Virus record (IMG/VR): IMGVR_UViG_3300025133_000113
Coordinates: 1 to 59,874 of that record
Reading direction: 5' to 3' (one strand)
Source: a virus
DNA length: 59,874 nucleotides
Shown: positions 7,460-15,078 of the stretch, one piece after another
How positions within the stretch are numbered: the stretch's first letter is position 1
Layout of the letters: each line of letters starts with the position of its first letter
Position numbers and translations under genes: made by a program
Notes under the pieces: generated by a model
The model's input: the letters and a program-made list of their open reading frames with translations, nothing else
Database searches by the model: none
Told to the model about the DNA's origin: nothing

Positions 7460-7919
7460 AGTCTACGGTGCGAACTATGAATTTATCTTGAAACTTTTTA
7501 CGTGGAATCAGGTACCCTTTGGTGTTACTTCCTTGGTCTCCAGAGTGTTCCGAGATAAAGAACTCATTTTGGGTTATCAAATATTTTAGGTGTTCGGTTT
7601 TAATGTACCAGATTTCCTTAAGATATTTGTAGTGCATAACGAACCAATCGGCTTCTGTGACGGTAATTCCAGAGGGTTTACCTCTTGAGAAGAATTCTAT
7701 GAACATATTACCAGTATCGTTATTATACAATCTGGTACAGAATACGTCCGTTTTAATCTCGTAGGTAACTTGTTTACCATCTTTCTCCATAATAACATCG
7801 TACCTAAAGTCTTTATTATCTGAAATGAATTTGATGCCAAACTTTTTAAGGTCTTCCACCACTACTTGTTCACCTTGTTCACCAATATGAATATCCTCAT
7901 TGAAATTATAGTTTGCCAT
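7458..7919 (-). CDS. PD-(D/E)XK nuclease-like protein
   Basis: 153 residues. It shows GEQGEQVVVEDL (helix with conserved Glu), then FRYDVIM and VTYEIKTD, the D...ExK core of the PD-(D/E)XK fold, near residues 41-57. A later PSGITVTEADWFVM motif is typical of phage restriction-endonuclease-like or resolvase-like members. Expected to be a metal-dependent DNA nuclease or an inactive relative; the substrate is unknown. A promoter with TATACTTG four bases before the ATG supports this start. Confidence 0.7.
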   Translation of the reverse strand: MANYNFNEDIHIGEQGEQVVVEDLKKFGIKFISDNKDFRYDVIMEKDGKQVTYEIKTDVFCTRLYNNDTGNMFIEFFSRGKPSGITVTEADWFVMHYKYLKEIWYIKTEHLKYLITQNEFFISEHSGDQGSNTKGYLIPRKKFQDKFIVRTVD

Positions 7920-7923
7920 ACTA

Positions 7924-7954
7924 CAAGTATACGTATAATCTTTTAGAATGTCCA
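7924..7954 (-). promoter_or_regulatory. Bacteroidetes-type promoter, leaderless (weak -33)
   Basis: On the minus strand: TGG (instead of TTG) at 7954-7952, 20 bases, TATACTTG at 7931-7924, then four bases (TAGT) to the ATG at 7919. Confidence 0.55.
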
Positions 7955-7958
7955 GTAA

Positions 7959-8372
7959 TTATTTGGATTCGAAAATGTTTGGATTATCCTTGCCGTAATC
8001 TCTCATTATGATACCAGCAAGAGCATTAGCTTCGTTTTCGATATCTGAACCAGTGGCACCTTCGGCATTACTATCTGTTAGTTTACCGTTTTGTTGTTGT
8101 TGGTGATGAACCAATTCATGCGCCAGACTTCTCATTATATCCCCCAAACTACGATTTTTCACATAGACGAGAATTTCATCATTTACCATATCGTGATGAG
8201 CGTAGGTATCTGTTTTAGTTTTATCGTTGGTTAGTTGTATTTTAGGTACCTTAGATAACTTTAAGTACTCTTGGCACCATTTAACAAAGGTCTTTATGGA
8301 ATTGATTCTAGAGTCAGATGCTTCTTCATTCAATTTTCCTCTCAAATTATGTTTAATTCGATTTACGCTCAT
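7959..8372 (-). CDS. HExxH zinc metallopeptidase-like protein
   Basis: 137 residues. LAHELVHHQQQQ (about residues 88-99) gives HExxH with a third ligand candidate in ENEANALAG some 18 residues later, the zincin arrangement. The N-terminal stretch is basic and contains KLNEE, compatible with a (L/I)xE prohead-protease site. A late-type promoter motif lies four bases upstream of the start. Possible roles are peptidoglycan or protein cleavage on entry or assembly; substrate unknown. Confidence 0.75.
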   Translation of the reverse strand: MSVNRIKHNLRGKLNEEASDSRINSIKTFVKWCQEYLKLSKVPKIQLTNDKTKTDTYAHHDMVNDEILVYVKNRSLGDIMRSLAHELVHHQQQQNGKLTDSNAEGATGSDIENEANALAGIIMRDYGKDNPNIFESK

Positions 8373-8375
8373 AAT

Positions 8376-8386
8376 TATAAATATAG
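8376..8386 (-). promoter_or_regulatory. Candidate phage late promoter
   Basis: Minus-strand CTATATTTATA, three bases before the ATG of the metallopeptidase gene. One of the best matches to the late consensus. Confidence 0.55.
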
Positions 8387-8394
8387 ATACAACT

Positions 8395-8838
8395 ATGAAG
8401 AAGAGAGTTATAATGACCGAGGGTCAAGTTAGCTGGTTACGATTACTAGCCGAGAGTTCTAACGCATTAGAACCTATAGAGTGGAAGATGAGTGAACTCA
8501 ACCGAAAGATTAAGAGTATATGGGATAAGGTGAGTTTTATCAGTGTAGCTGATTTACCTAAAGAAGTTAAAGAATTGAAGCGGTACTACGAAATATTAGA
8601 TAAATATGAAAAGGAATATTATGTTATTGGGGATGAGATTGAGGTCATATTAAAACAAGTTGAAGCTGCTAAGGGTTATGATGCTATGTCCGATTTGGAC
8701 AGTTACCTTGACGATAAGATGTGGGTGATAAATGAAAAGAGAGAGAAAGTGGCTGATGTGGTTCAGTCATTAATAAGTGCCGCTAAAATAAATCCAGCCA
8801 CTTCATTTCCAAAGGATACCCCAAAAGAGATAGGTTAA
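8395..8838 (+). CDS. Hypothetical helical protein
   Basis: 147 residues from ATG 8395; the longer frame upstream would run through the divergent gene and its promoter. It opens KKRVIMTEGQVSWLRLLAES, an N-terminal pattern also seen in the gene at 10445 (KKIVINETQLDRLVNRLNE). The rest is a charged coiled coil. The LAE at 18-20 could be a prohead protease site. Function unknown. Confidence 0.65.
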   Translation: MKKRVIMTEGQVSWLRLLAESSNALEPIEWKMSELNRKIKSIWDKVSFISVADLPKEVKELKRYYEILDKYEKEYYVIGDEIEVILKQVEAAKGYDAMSDLDSYLDDKMWVINEKREKVADVVQSLISAAKINPATSFPKDTPKEIG

Positions 8839-8841
8839 AGT

Positions 8842-8872
8842 TTGCAATTCTCGATTAAATTCGCTATCTTTG
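8842..8872 (+). promoter_or_regulatory. Bacteroidetes-type promoter, leaderless
   Basis: TTG 8842-8844, 20 bases, TATCTTTG 8865-8872, then TCTAT and ATG 8878. It decides the start of the lipoprotein gene. Confidence 0.75.
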
Positions 8873-8877
8873 TCTAT

Positions 8878-9411
8878 ATGAGAAAGTTTATACTAGCATT
8901 TTTAGTCATATTTTCCTTATCTTCCTGTAATTGGATTGGTGTTGATGACACTAATAGTCAAAGGTTTGAGATTTCGGGAACTTGGTTATTGGTTCGTGGT
9001 AATTTCTATGTTGAGCGACATTACACTCACGAAGTAGAGGTCACAGACCATTTCGCTAATGGTTCCACCAGTAGTTTGAATGTTGATGGTAGTGATTTCG
9101 CAATTGAGGTCTTGGTGAAGGATTCAACTGAGTGGACATTTTACCCACAAAATACGGTTATAGATGAATTCTGGCTTAATCATGACGCCACACATCCATA
9201 TGCACTCAATCAGTTCACTGAGTACCAGTTTACGGTCTTCGAGTATCCTGTTGGTAACCAGCAGATTGGTGGAAGTGCAAGACCCCTTACTATTTTACAA
9301 ACAACTAATGAATATATGAAGATTAGGGTACAGGAAACCATTGGTTCAATTGATGGTTGGAATGTTACTTATTGGTCAATCTTGGAGTTTGAGAAGGTCG
9401 CCTCTTGGTAG
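8878..9411 (+). CDS. Lipoprotein
   Basis: 177 residues from ATG 8878, chosen because the promoter lies immediately upstream and the signal peptide begins here (MRKFILAFLVIFSLSSC). Lipobox LSSC places the lipidated Cys at residue 17. The mature part is beta-rich, resembling small lipocalin-like or immunoglobulin-like lipoproteins of Bacteroidetes, though no family is certain. A surface role such as superinfection exclusion is conceivable but unsupported. Its 3' end overlaps the convergent gene by 47 bases. Confidence 0.75.
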   Translation: MRKFILAFLVIFSLSSCNWIGVDDTNSQRFEISGTWLLVRGNFYVERHYTHEVEVTDHFANGSTSSLNVDGSDFAIEVLVKDSTEWTFYPQNTVIDEFWLNHDATHPYALNQFTEYQFTVFEYPVGNQQIGGSARPLTILQTTNEYMKIRVQETIGSIDGWNVTYWSILEFEKVASW

Positions 9412-9673
9412 TGCGTTTCTTAGGTTTGCTAGGTGTCAAGTACCCACCCATCGCTTTTTTGATTATTTCATCATCAACATTGAATATGTCCTTTAAACTT
9501 TCGAATACGTTCCTTTTGATTCGGTCACGACCATTCTCAGATAGGTATATCACTTTATTGACATCTATTATGACACCTCTGGTGAATTTTTTATTCTTAC
9601 GGTCTTTGACCTTATCAATATTGAATGACTTGTATAAAAACTCTCTTATGTATAGAATTAACTGTGAATCCAT
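9365..9673 (-). CDS. Hypothetical basic protein
   Basis: 102 residues with a very basic C-terminal tail (KPKKRTTKRRPSQ) suggesting nucleic-acid contact. N-terminal part is helical. A late-type motif lies just upstream. It overlaps the end of the lipoprotein gene on the other strand. Not recognised. Confidence 0.6.
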   Translation of the reverse strand: MDSQLILYIREFLYKSFNIDKVKDRKNKKFTRGVIIDVNKVIYLSENGRDRIKRNVFESLKDIFNVDDEIIKKAMGGYLTPSKPKKRTTKRRPSQTPRLTNK

Positions 9674-9677
9674 ACAA

Positions 9678-9686
9678 ATAAATATC
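9678..9686 (-). promoter_or_regulatory. Candidate phage late promoter
   Basis: Minus-strand GATATTTAT, four bases before the start at 9673. Confidence 0.4.
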
Positions 9687-9687
9687 G

Positions 9688-10122
9688 ATGAGGTTTGATG
9701 AAAATATACATTTTCACTTCATGTCCATCATGAGTGAGATGGTGGTGATGTATTATGACCATTACCATGGTGTTACGGTTGCCGCTAGTCTTCAAAGCAC
9801 TAGGCAAGAAACCCCATCCACGATATTGGTGAGAAGTGGCACTAAAGGGGCTTTTGAGGCATTCTGCGGCACTATTAGGCGTTATGTGGTAAATCCTACC
9901 ACTAAAGACTTTTACGTAACGGAGAGGCGAGAAGAGGTACTTATCACTTGGTTGATGATGGAGCTTGAGGGTGAGTTCGGATTGGATGAGGCAATGGCGG
10001 CAGAGATGATATCAGATTTTTTTGCCGATTACTATTACCGTGATATTTATACAATACAGAAGACAATTAATGATTATTTCTTCCCTAACGGGTATTACAA
10101 CAAATTAAAAGGTAACTTATGA
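9688..10122 (+). CDS. Hypothetical protein
   Basis: 144 residues, aromatic-rich (YYDHYHGV near residue 20; FFADYYYRDIY near 110). Soluble. Its stop overlaps the thioredoxin start by ATGA, so the two are co-translated. Not recognised. Confidence 0.65.
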   Translation: MRFDENIHFHFMSIMSEMVVMYYDHYHGVTVAASLQSTRQETPSTILVRSGTKGAFEAFCGTIRRYVVNPTTKDFYVTERREEVLITWLMMELEGEFGLDEAMAAEMISDFFADYYYRDIYTIQKTINDYFFPNGYYNKLKGNL

Positions 10123-10421
10123 TAGTAACAGATGCAAATATAGATGAAACCATCAAGGATGGTATAGTATTATTAGATTTTTGGGCAGAATGGTGTGGTC
10201 CTTGTCGAATGATGACACCAATAATTGAGATGATTGAAACCGCCAACCCTTCCGTTAAGGTGGGTAAGGTTGATGTGACCACAGAATCTAGGTCAGCAGC
10301 CAAGTTCGGAGTGCGTGGCATCCCTAAATTGGTATTCATGAAGAATGGAGAAATCGTTCATGAATCTACTGGTGTAATGGGTCAAGGCGCAATTCAAATG
10401 AAATTAAATGAAATTGCTTAA
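10119..10421 (+). CDS. Thioredoxin
   Basis: 100 residues, the usual thioredoxin length. FWAEWCGPCRMM places the redox pair Cys26-Cys29 in WCGPC (25-29), and the cis-proline loop appears as GVRGIPKLVFMKNG. It is expected to be cytoplasmic and to reduce disulfides, for example of ribonucleotide reductase, a common use in T4-like phages. No reductase gene is in this window. Coupled to the preceding gene by ATGA. Confidence 0.95.
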   Translation: MIVTDANIDETIKDGIVLLDFWAEWCGPCRMMTPIIEMIETANPSVKVGKVDVTTESRSAAKFGVRGIPKLVFMKNGEIVHESTGVMGQGAIQMKLNEIA

Positions 10422-10429
10422 GGCTGCGT

Positions 10430-10440
10430 TATATTTATAG
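10430..10440 (+). promoter_or_regulatory. Candidate phage late promoter
   Basis: TATATTTATAG ending four bases before the ATG at 10445. There is no TTG 20 bases upstream, which separates it from the host-type promoters. Confidence 0.5.
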
Positions 10441-10444
10441 ATGA

Positions 10445-10792
10445 ATGAGTAAGAAAATCGTCATAAATGAAACTCAGTTGGATAGGCTGGTTAATCGACT
10501 TAATGAGAATAATGGTATATATTCCAAGACCGTTAATAAAATCAAGGACGATTTAGATATGAACTATGAACCACAGGTGGTTACCGAGCGTAGAGGTGGT
10601 GAATACTTCGAAAGTGCTGGATTCGCAATAAAAGCTGATGGTACGCTTACTAATGGTAAGGACTTATTCAAATATTTAAGTAATAAGTATGATGATGTTG
10701 GTGGTGACTTCCTCAAGCAACTCATACGGGATTGGGCTGATAAGAAGATAGTTAATGGTGCGTTAACTAAAAACATGTCGATGAAAAAGTGA
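10445..10792 (+). CDS. Hypothetical protein with N-terminal amphipathic motif
   Basis: 115 residues. Starts KKIVINETQLDRLVNRLNEN, similar to the start of the protein at 8395. LNE at 19-21 could be a prohead-protease site. The C-terminal part has NGKDLFKYLSNKYDD and is basic. An upstream ATG at 10441 is out of frame and closes at once, so 10445 is used. Function unknown. Confidence 0.65.
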   Translation: MSKKIVINETQLDRLVNRLNENNGIYSKTVNKIKDDLDMNYEPQVVTERRGGEYFESAGFAIKADGTLTNGKDLFKYLSNKYDDVGGDFLKQLIRDWADKKIVNGALTKNMSMKK

Positions 10793-10793
10793 G

Positions 10794-11108
10794 ATGAAAG
10801 ACAAGATAAGAGATATACTACGGGAAGCTAACGGCAGTGTGGATACTTATCTAGAAGAAACTTTCGAAAAGAAGATTTTAGAGTCGATATCGACCAGAAA
10901 CAAGAAAAGGGCTGAAGCTTGGCTCACCTATAATCAGGTAATTCTAGAGCTAAAACACAACGTAAAGGATGGTCTAAGGGTTAAAGAACTTCAGTATCGA
11001 TTAACGAATTCCGAGAACCCCAATAAAGTATGTCTGGATGTTCTGATTGATATTAAGAAAAATAGTCCAGAACTAGAACGATTGTACTACAAAATAATGA
11101 ACTTTTAA
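10794..11108 (+). CDS. Hypothetical protein (paralogue of 11174)
   Basis: 104 residues. It shares the motif LxYRLTxxENPNxVxLDxL with the product of the gene at 11174 (here LQYRLTNSENPNKVCLDVL), so the two are tandem paralogues. N-terminus KDKIRDILREAN contains LRE-A, compatible with a prohead-protease site. Function unknown. Confidence 0.65.
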   Translation: MKDKIRDILREANGSVDTYLEETFEKKILESISTRNKKRAEAWLTYNQVILELKHNVKDGLRVKELQYRLTNSENPNKVCLDVLIDIKKNSPELERLYYKIMNF

Positions 11109-11129
11109 TGGTCGTTAGGTGTAGCTCAT

Positions 11130-11140
11130 TGCTATTTATA
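11130..11140 (+). promoter_or_regulatory. Weak candidate late promoter
   Basis: TGCTATTTATA, a shortened version of the late motif, 33 bases before the ATG at 11174. Confidence 0.3.
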
Positions 11141-11173
11141 GAAGAATAACAATTCTATTAAAAACAATGTGCC

Positions 11174-11515
11174 ATGAGCCTAAACGATTTTATAATAGAC
11201 CACGGTTACAGCGACAATAGGTACCTAAACACTGCCTACAAACGTTTCCTACAACGTGAAGTAAACACACTCATTGATGAAAGTAAAATTGAACGATGGG
11301 AAATCTACAACATGATAGCCGATGAGTTAGTAAAATTTGGTTACCTGACTGAATTCGAAGAGCTTAAGTATAGACTTACTGAGCTAGAAAACCCTAACGA
11401 TGTGATACTAGATATCTTATCTTATATCAATGAACCACCAACCATATTTATGACCCTATATCATATGATTGAGCAATATGCAGATGAGGATTTTTATTCT
11501 AAATTCGGTACGTAA
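11174..11515 (+). CDS. Hypothetical protein (paralogue of 10794)
   Basis: 113 residues; contains LKYRLTELENPNDVILDIL, the shared motif with the gene at 10794. Helical and acidic. Function unknown; the YRLTxxENPN motif recurs in phage proteins as I recall, but I cannot name a family. Confidence 0.65.
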   Translation: MSLNDFIIDHGYSDNRYLNTAYKRFLQREVNTLIDESKIERWEIYNMIADELVKFGYLTEFEELKYRLTELENPNDVILDILSYINEPPTIFMTLYHMIEQYADEDFYSKFGT

Positions 11516-11516
11516 C

Positions 11517-11547
11517 TTGTTTTAGTCGGAAAAAATCTGTATCTTTG
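11517..11547 (+). promoter_or_regulatory. Bacteroidetes-type promoter, leaderless
   Basis: TTG 11517-11519, 20 bases, TATCTTTG 11540-11547, ATTA, ATG 11552. Confidence 0.75.
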
Positions 11548-11551
11548 ATTA

Positions 11552-12976
11552 ATGGGTAAGAACACCACCGATAATCGCATCAACTACCTTATTGAACAGT
11601 TCAACGTCTTCGATATCGATGATGAAGGTGAGGTGTTGGATGAGTATGGTGAGGCTGGCTTCAGTAGTATCGTACAGGTACAAGACCCTTTGACTGATGA
11701 GGTGATTGCTTTCCATTCGGAGAAGTATCGTAACGAACGTTCCACCAAGTTAGTCAAAAAGGTTTCCGTTGAGGTAACCATTCTTGGTCGCATGATAGCG
11801 GCTGACCCCACGAATAACAAGATGTTTGTACAGTGGATGCTAAAGGTGTTCACCAATATGCTTAAATATGGTTCCGATAAGGATGCCATACGTTTTGCTT
11901 GTGAGGATTTACCCATAGCCAAGGAATATCTTGAGGTATTTGAGGCTAATAAGCGTAAACAGACCTTCGATAGGTACTGCAAAGCCAATTTCAACCTTAA
12001 ACATATACAGGATTACAGTAATATCAACCAGTATAATAATCTATCAGAACTATTTGATGCTGTAGACCCTTACATTGAGAAGGATGTCTCTGGGCTTAAA
12101 CGAGCCATGCAACGTTCTGTTGATATGAGGGAAGCTGAGATAAGTTTCAAAGACCGCCATTTCACAGTATTCATACCTAAAACCAAAGAAGCTGCCACCA
12201 TATTTCACAAGTTCACCAAATGGTGTACTGCGGTTCCAAGTCAAACCAATTATAAACAATATGTTAATGAGTTAAGACCTGATGGTAAGAAATCCAAGTT
12301 ATTTGTAATCATACCCACAGACCTATTTGAGGGTACTGGTGAAGAATTGTACCAGATTCACTTCGAGAGTGGTCAATTCATGGATAAATCAGACAGAAGT
12401 GTTGGTACCCTGAACATATTCAACGAAAGTGAATCTCTCAAGAACTATATCATGAGTGAATTGAGAAGTTTATTGGATATGGGTGGAAATGCTATGAACA
12501 ACAAGTATATGAGTTGGATATACAAGTTCGAAATGGGTTATTTACTATTCGATTTATTGGATGAGAAGTTGGATAATATGAGGGTTAAAGATAAAGCAAT
12601 AAAGAGGGTACCTAAAAGTATTTCCAGATATGGACGATTAACCAGACTAGCTTTAACAGGGTGTCAGATTGACGAGATTGATGAAAATCTTGGTTATTTA
12701 GATAGGTTGGAGTTATTGAGTTTGAATAGAAACAACATATCAAAACTTCCTGACAGTATAGGGCAGTTGAAGAAGCTAAAATATTTAACATTGGGTAATA
12801 ACCCACTATTTGAGTTACCTTATACCATTCGAGAGTTGGATACATCCAACGGTGGAAGTTTGATTTGGGTCAGCATCAGTAGCCTTTACTTAGCTGAGGA
12901 AATTAAAGAGTATTTACCTAACGTGACCATAATTATGAATACACCAAAACCATACACTTATGCTGAAAACTTATAG
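11552..12976 (+). CDS. Leucine-rich-repeat protein
   Basis: 474 residues. Residues about 340-440 hold three to four LRRs (LTRLALTGCQIDEID, LELLSLNRNNISKLP, LKYLTLGNNPLFELP) with the LxxLxLxxNxI pattern. Around residues 220-290 is a region I recall from other phage proteins: KFTKWCTAVPSQTNYKQY, then LFVIIP and a QFMDKSDRSV segment. The N-terminus is acidic. LRRs usually bind proteins, so a host-protein partner is possible. The preceding promoter abuts the ATG. Overall function unknown. Confidence 0.75.
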   Translation: MGKNTTDNRINYLIEQFNVFDIDDEGEVLDEYGEAGFSSIVQVQDPLTDEVIAFHSEKYRNERSTKLVKKVSVEVTILGRMIAADPTNNKMFVQWMLKVFTNMLKYGSDKDAIRFACEDLPIAKEYLEVFEANKRKQTFDRYCKANFNLKHIQDYSNINQYNNLSELFDAVDPYIEKDVSGLKRAMQRSVDMREAEISFKDRHFTVFIPKTKEAATIFHKFTKWCTAVPSQTNYKQYVNELRPDGKKSKLFVIIPTDLFEGTGEELYQIHFESGQFMDKSDRSVGTLNIFNESESLKNYIMSELRSLLDMGGNAMNNKYMSWIYKFEMGYLLFDLLDEKLDNMRVKDKAIKRVPKSISRYGRLTRLALTGCQIDEIDENLGYLDRLELLSLNRNNISKLPDSIGQLKKLKYLTLGNNPLFELPYTIRELDTSNGGSLIWVSISSLYLAEEIKEYLPNVTIIMNTPKPYTYAENL

Positions 12977-13112
12977 ATTAGTAACCAAGGATGGTGAGAC
13001 CATCAAGAGCATTGAATGTTATGGAAAATATGATGCCGTAGTCATCTTCGGTAAGATTAAGAATCTAAAGGTTAGAGACCTACTGGAAATTTTTTCAATA
13101 GAATGTGATTAA
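12960..13112 (+). CDS. Small hypothetical protein (50 residues)
   Basis: ATG at 12960, 50 codons, TAA 13110-13112, overlapping the LRR gene end by 17 bases. The product is basic and mixed alpha/beta (MLKTYRLVTKDGETI). It fills an otherwise empty gap after the LRR gene. Not recognised. Confidence 0.5.
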   Translation: MLKTYRLVTKDGETIKSIECYGKYDAVVIFGKIKNLKVRDLLEIFSIECD

Positions 13113-13137
13113 AATTAACACTTTCGCTATCCTGTTC

Positions 13138-13146
13138 TATATTTAT
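13138..13146 (+). promoter_or_regulatory. Candidate phage late promoter
   Basis: TATATTTAT with CACTTT 19 bases upstream, 40 bases before the ATG at 13187. Confidence 0.5.
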
Positions 13147-13186
13147 CTGTAGAAAAATAAATTTAAGCTTAAAAAATTTTCCAGAC

Positions 13187-13387
13187 ATGTCAGATAAGAA
13201 AACAAAAGTAGTAAGACTTAGCGAAGCTAAGATAGTAGATATCATTGATAAATTGGCTACTGAAGAAGTAAACAAAAGATTAGCAGAAGCTAAGAAAGCT
13301 TCAGATGCAGCTTTGATTGAAAACGAAATCAAAACACTACAAGCAAAACTAGGTAAGCTCAACGAGACTACTGAAGTAGCAAAGTAA
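13187..13387 (+). CDS. Small coiled-coil protein
   Basis: 66 residues, helical and highly charged, with a heptad-like Leu/Ile pattern (IVDIIDKLATEEVNKRL, IKTLQAKLGKLNE). It has its own late-type promoter and its own terminator, so it is a single-gene transcription unit, unusual in this window and suggestive of high expression, for instance as a virion or scaffold component. Not recognised. Confidence 0.7.
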   Translation: MSDKKTKVVRLSEAKIVDIIDKLATEEVNKRLAEAKKASDAALIENEIKTLQAKLGKLNETTEVAK

Positions 13388-13408
13388 TTAAAAGTACAAC
13401 AAAAACGT

Positions 13409-13436
13409 AAAGCCGAGGTATATGCCTTGGCTTTTC
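13409..13436 (+). terminator. Intrinsic terminator
   Basis: AAAGCCGAGG / CCTTGGCTTTT forms a hairpin with one G-T pair and a short T tract, about 20 bases after the gene ending at 13387. Confidence 0.75.
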
Positions 13437-13455
13437 GTGCTTTACCCCTACCAGG

Positions 13456-13486
13456 TTGTTTTATGAATAAATAAGGTGTATATTTG
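13456..13486 (+). promoter_or_regulatory. Bacteroidetes-type promoter
   Basis: TTG 13456-13458, 20 bases, TATATTTG 13479-13486. The ATG is 18 bases further on, after an A/C-rich leader (AACAACAACAAACAACA), so this mRNA has a short unstructured leader. Confidence 0.75.
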
Positions 13487-13504
13487 TAACAACAACAAAC
13501 AACA

Positions 13505-14302
13505 ATGACAGACGAGAGAATTATACTCCCTGTTGGTAAAGCATACCAACGGGTTATTCGTGAACGTAAGGACGAGGAAGAACGAAATTCACCAGATGAA
13601 CCTATCTGGCATGGAATCAACAGAGACATATCAAATGCGGTGGTTAAACCCATCGAACGTAGTTTAGCGAAGGAAATCGTGGAGAAGTATGAATGGTTAG
13701 GTTGTATGCCAGCAATTTGTATGTATTACTTCGGTATCTTCTATGATGATGTCTGTGCTGGTGTGACGGTATTCGGTAAAGAGTATAGTGAAAACCTTGG
13801 GCATTGGGATAAGTACCATTATACTGGTAGGATGTTATTATTGGCTAGGGGTGTCTGCGTTAATTGGGCACACGAACACTCTGGTAGTAAGCTAATTATG
13901 GAGAGTATAAAGCAATTACCACCAGAATATGATGTTATAACGGCAACGATTGACCAAGCGGCAGGGGAAGTTGGTACTATTTATCAAGCGTGTAACTTTG
14001 TTTACACTGGTAGCATGAGAGAATCTAACCCAAATATCAAGAATGTGAAACCTAAGAATAGGTTTGGCGTTAGAATAGCTTGTGATAAATTCCCAAATGG
14101 AAAAATATACGGCTCTAGGTCTATGAGAGCTAAGGTTGGTAGTCAAAAGAAAGAAGATATACTAGCAGCATACCCTGATGCCGAATTCGTACCACAATAC
14201 AATAAGCACAGATACTTCTACTATCGTGGGAGTAAATCAAATAAAAAATTCTTAAAGAAACAAGTGGCTCATATGATTAAGTCATACCCTAAGCGTTCTT
14301 AA
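13505..14302 (+). CDS. Mom-like DNA-modification acyltransferase
   Basis: 265 residues. It resembles the phage Mu Mom family, GNAT-fold enzymes that modify adenine in DNA to block restriction. Visible Mom-type features are EKYEWLGCMPA (60-70), the core strand YYFGIFYDDVCAGVTVFG (74-91), LLLARGVCV (111-119) and VGTIYQACNFVYTG (156-169), the GNAT C-terminal motif that reads GTIYQAxNFxYxG in Mom proteins. The C-terminus is basic (KKFLKKQVAHMIKSYPKRS), fitting DNA contact. It has its own host-type promoter, implying early or middle expression. The chemistry (carbamoylmethylation in Mu) is inferred, not shown here. Confidence 0.8.
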   Translation: MTDERIILPVGKAYQRVIRERKDEEERNSPDEPIWHGINRDISNAVVKPIERSLAKEIVEKYEWLGCMPAICMYYFGIFYDDVCAGVTVFGKEYSENLGHWDKYHYTGRMLLLARGVCVNWAHEHSGSKLIMESIKQLPPEYDVITATIDQAAGEVGTIYQACNFVYTGSMRESNPNIKNVKPKNRFGVRIACDKFPNGKIYGSRSMRAKVGSQKKEDILAAYPDAEFVPQYNKHRYFYYRGSKSNKKFLKKQVAHMIKSYPKRS

Positions 14303-14305
14303 CAT

Positions 14306-14336
14306 TTGCTTTTTACAGAAAAAACCTTTATATTTA
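14306..14336 (+). promoter_or_regulatory. Bacteroidetes-type promoter, leaderless
   Basis: TTG 14306-14308, 20 bases, TATATTTA 14329-14336 (last base A rather than G), CAAG, ATG 14341. Confidence 0.65.
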
Positions 14337-14340
14337 CAAG

Positions 14341-15078
14341 ATGGACAAGAAAATAATAGCTATAGCAGCGACACTAGTAGTAGTAATGGCAATCATTCTA
14401 GCACAGACGATTTCCAATCGCTATAACATATCACAACTATCCGAAACGGTTAGTTGCCATGACAGCGTATTAGCAGTTATGAACCCAATCCCACATAACT
14501 TCAATCATGTTATGAGGATATTCAGCCATTATAATCCAGAAGTGGATACCAATATTACCACTACGTTCCTAGATGTCGTTAACCATTTCGAATTGGGTAA
14601 TGACACTACGGTATTGGATTGGTTAATTGGGCAGGTTTGCCTTGAGAGTGGTGCCAGACAGTATTACCAGTCAGAACATAAAAAAGCTGGTAAGGTCATC
14701 AGAGGTACTTCAGGTGAGGTGGGTATTACTCAGATAATGCCAGTTACGGCTATAGGGTACCTTAAAAAACATGTTTTAGATGAAACTGAGTTATATGACC
14801 TTGGCGCAACTAACTTCGATTTCGTTCACGAAAAGGGTGGTCATAGGAAGGAAATCATCGAATGGTTAAGTAATCCGACCAATAATATAATATTGTGGGG
14901 ATTGATGACCAGAGATAATCTTCGAGCCAACGGTATGTTGAAGGGTCTTGTTGTGTATAACGCAGGTCAGAGAGGTATGGAGAGGTTTACTAAGCGTAGA
15001 GCGCCAGAGGAACATTCATATATCGTTCACCTCAAAGATACTTTGGGTGACATAAACGAGATGTTAGCTGATTGTTAA
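14341..15078 (+). CDS. Membrane-anchored lytic transglycosylase (SLT type)
   Basis: 245 residues. A membrane helix at residues 5-22 is followed by an SLT-like domain: VCLESGARQYY (99-109) supplies the catalytic Glu102, GEVGITQIMP (125-134) is the conserved GxxGIxQIMP motif, and VVYNAGQRG near 206 completes the set. It should cleave the MurNAc-GlcNAc bond of peptidoglycan from the periplasmic side, either for lysis or for genome entry. A leaderless host-type promoter precedes it. Convergent with the next gene (4-base overlap of ends). Confidence 0.85.
   Translation: MDKKIIAIAATLVVVMAIILAQTISNRYNISQLSETVSCHDSVLAVMNPIPHNFNHVMRIFSHYNPEVDTNITTTFLDVVNHFELGNDTTVLDWLIGQVCLESGARQYYQSEHKKAGKVIRGTSGEVGITQIMPVTAIGYLKKHVLDETELYDLGATNFDFVHEKGGHRKEIIEWLSNPTNNIILWGLMTRDNLRANGMLKGLVVYNAGQRGMERFTKRRAPEEHSYIVHLKDTLGDINEMLADC

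Noticed and set aside
13072-13653. 193-codon minus-strand frame
   Set aside because: It crosses two genes, a terminator and a promoter on the plus strand, and its composition is not protein-like.
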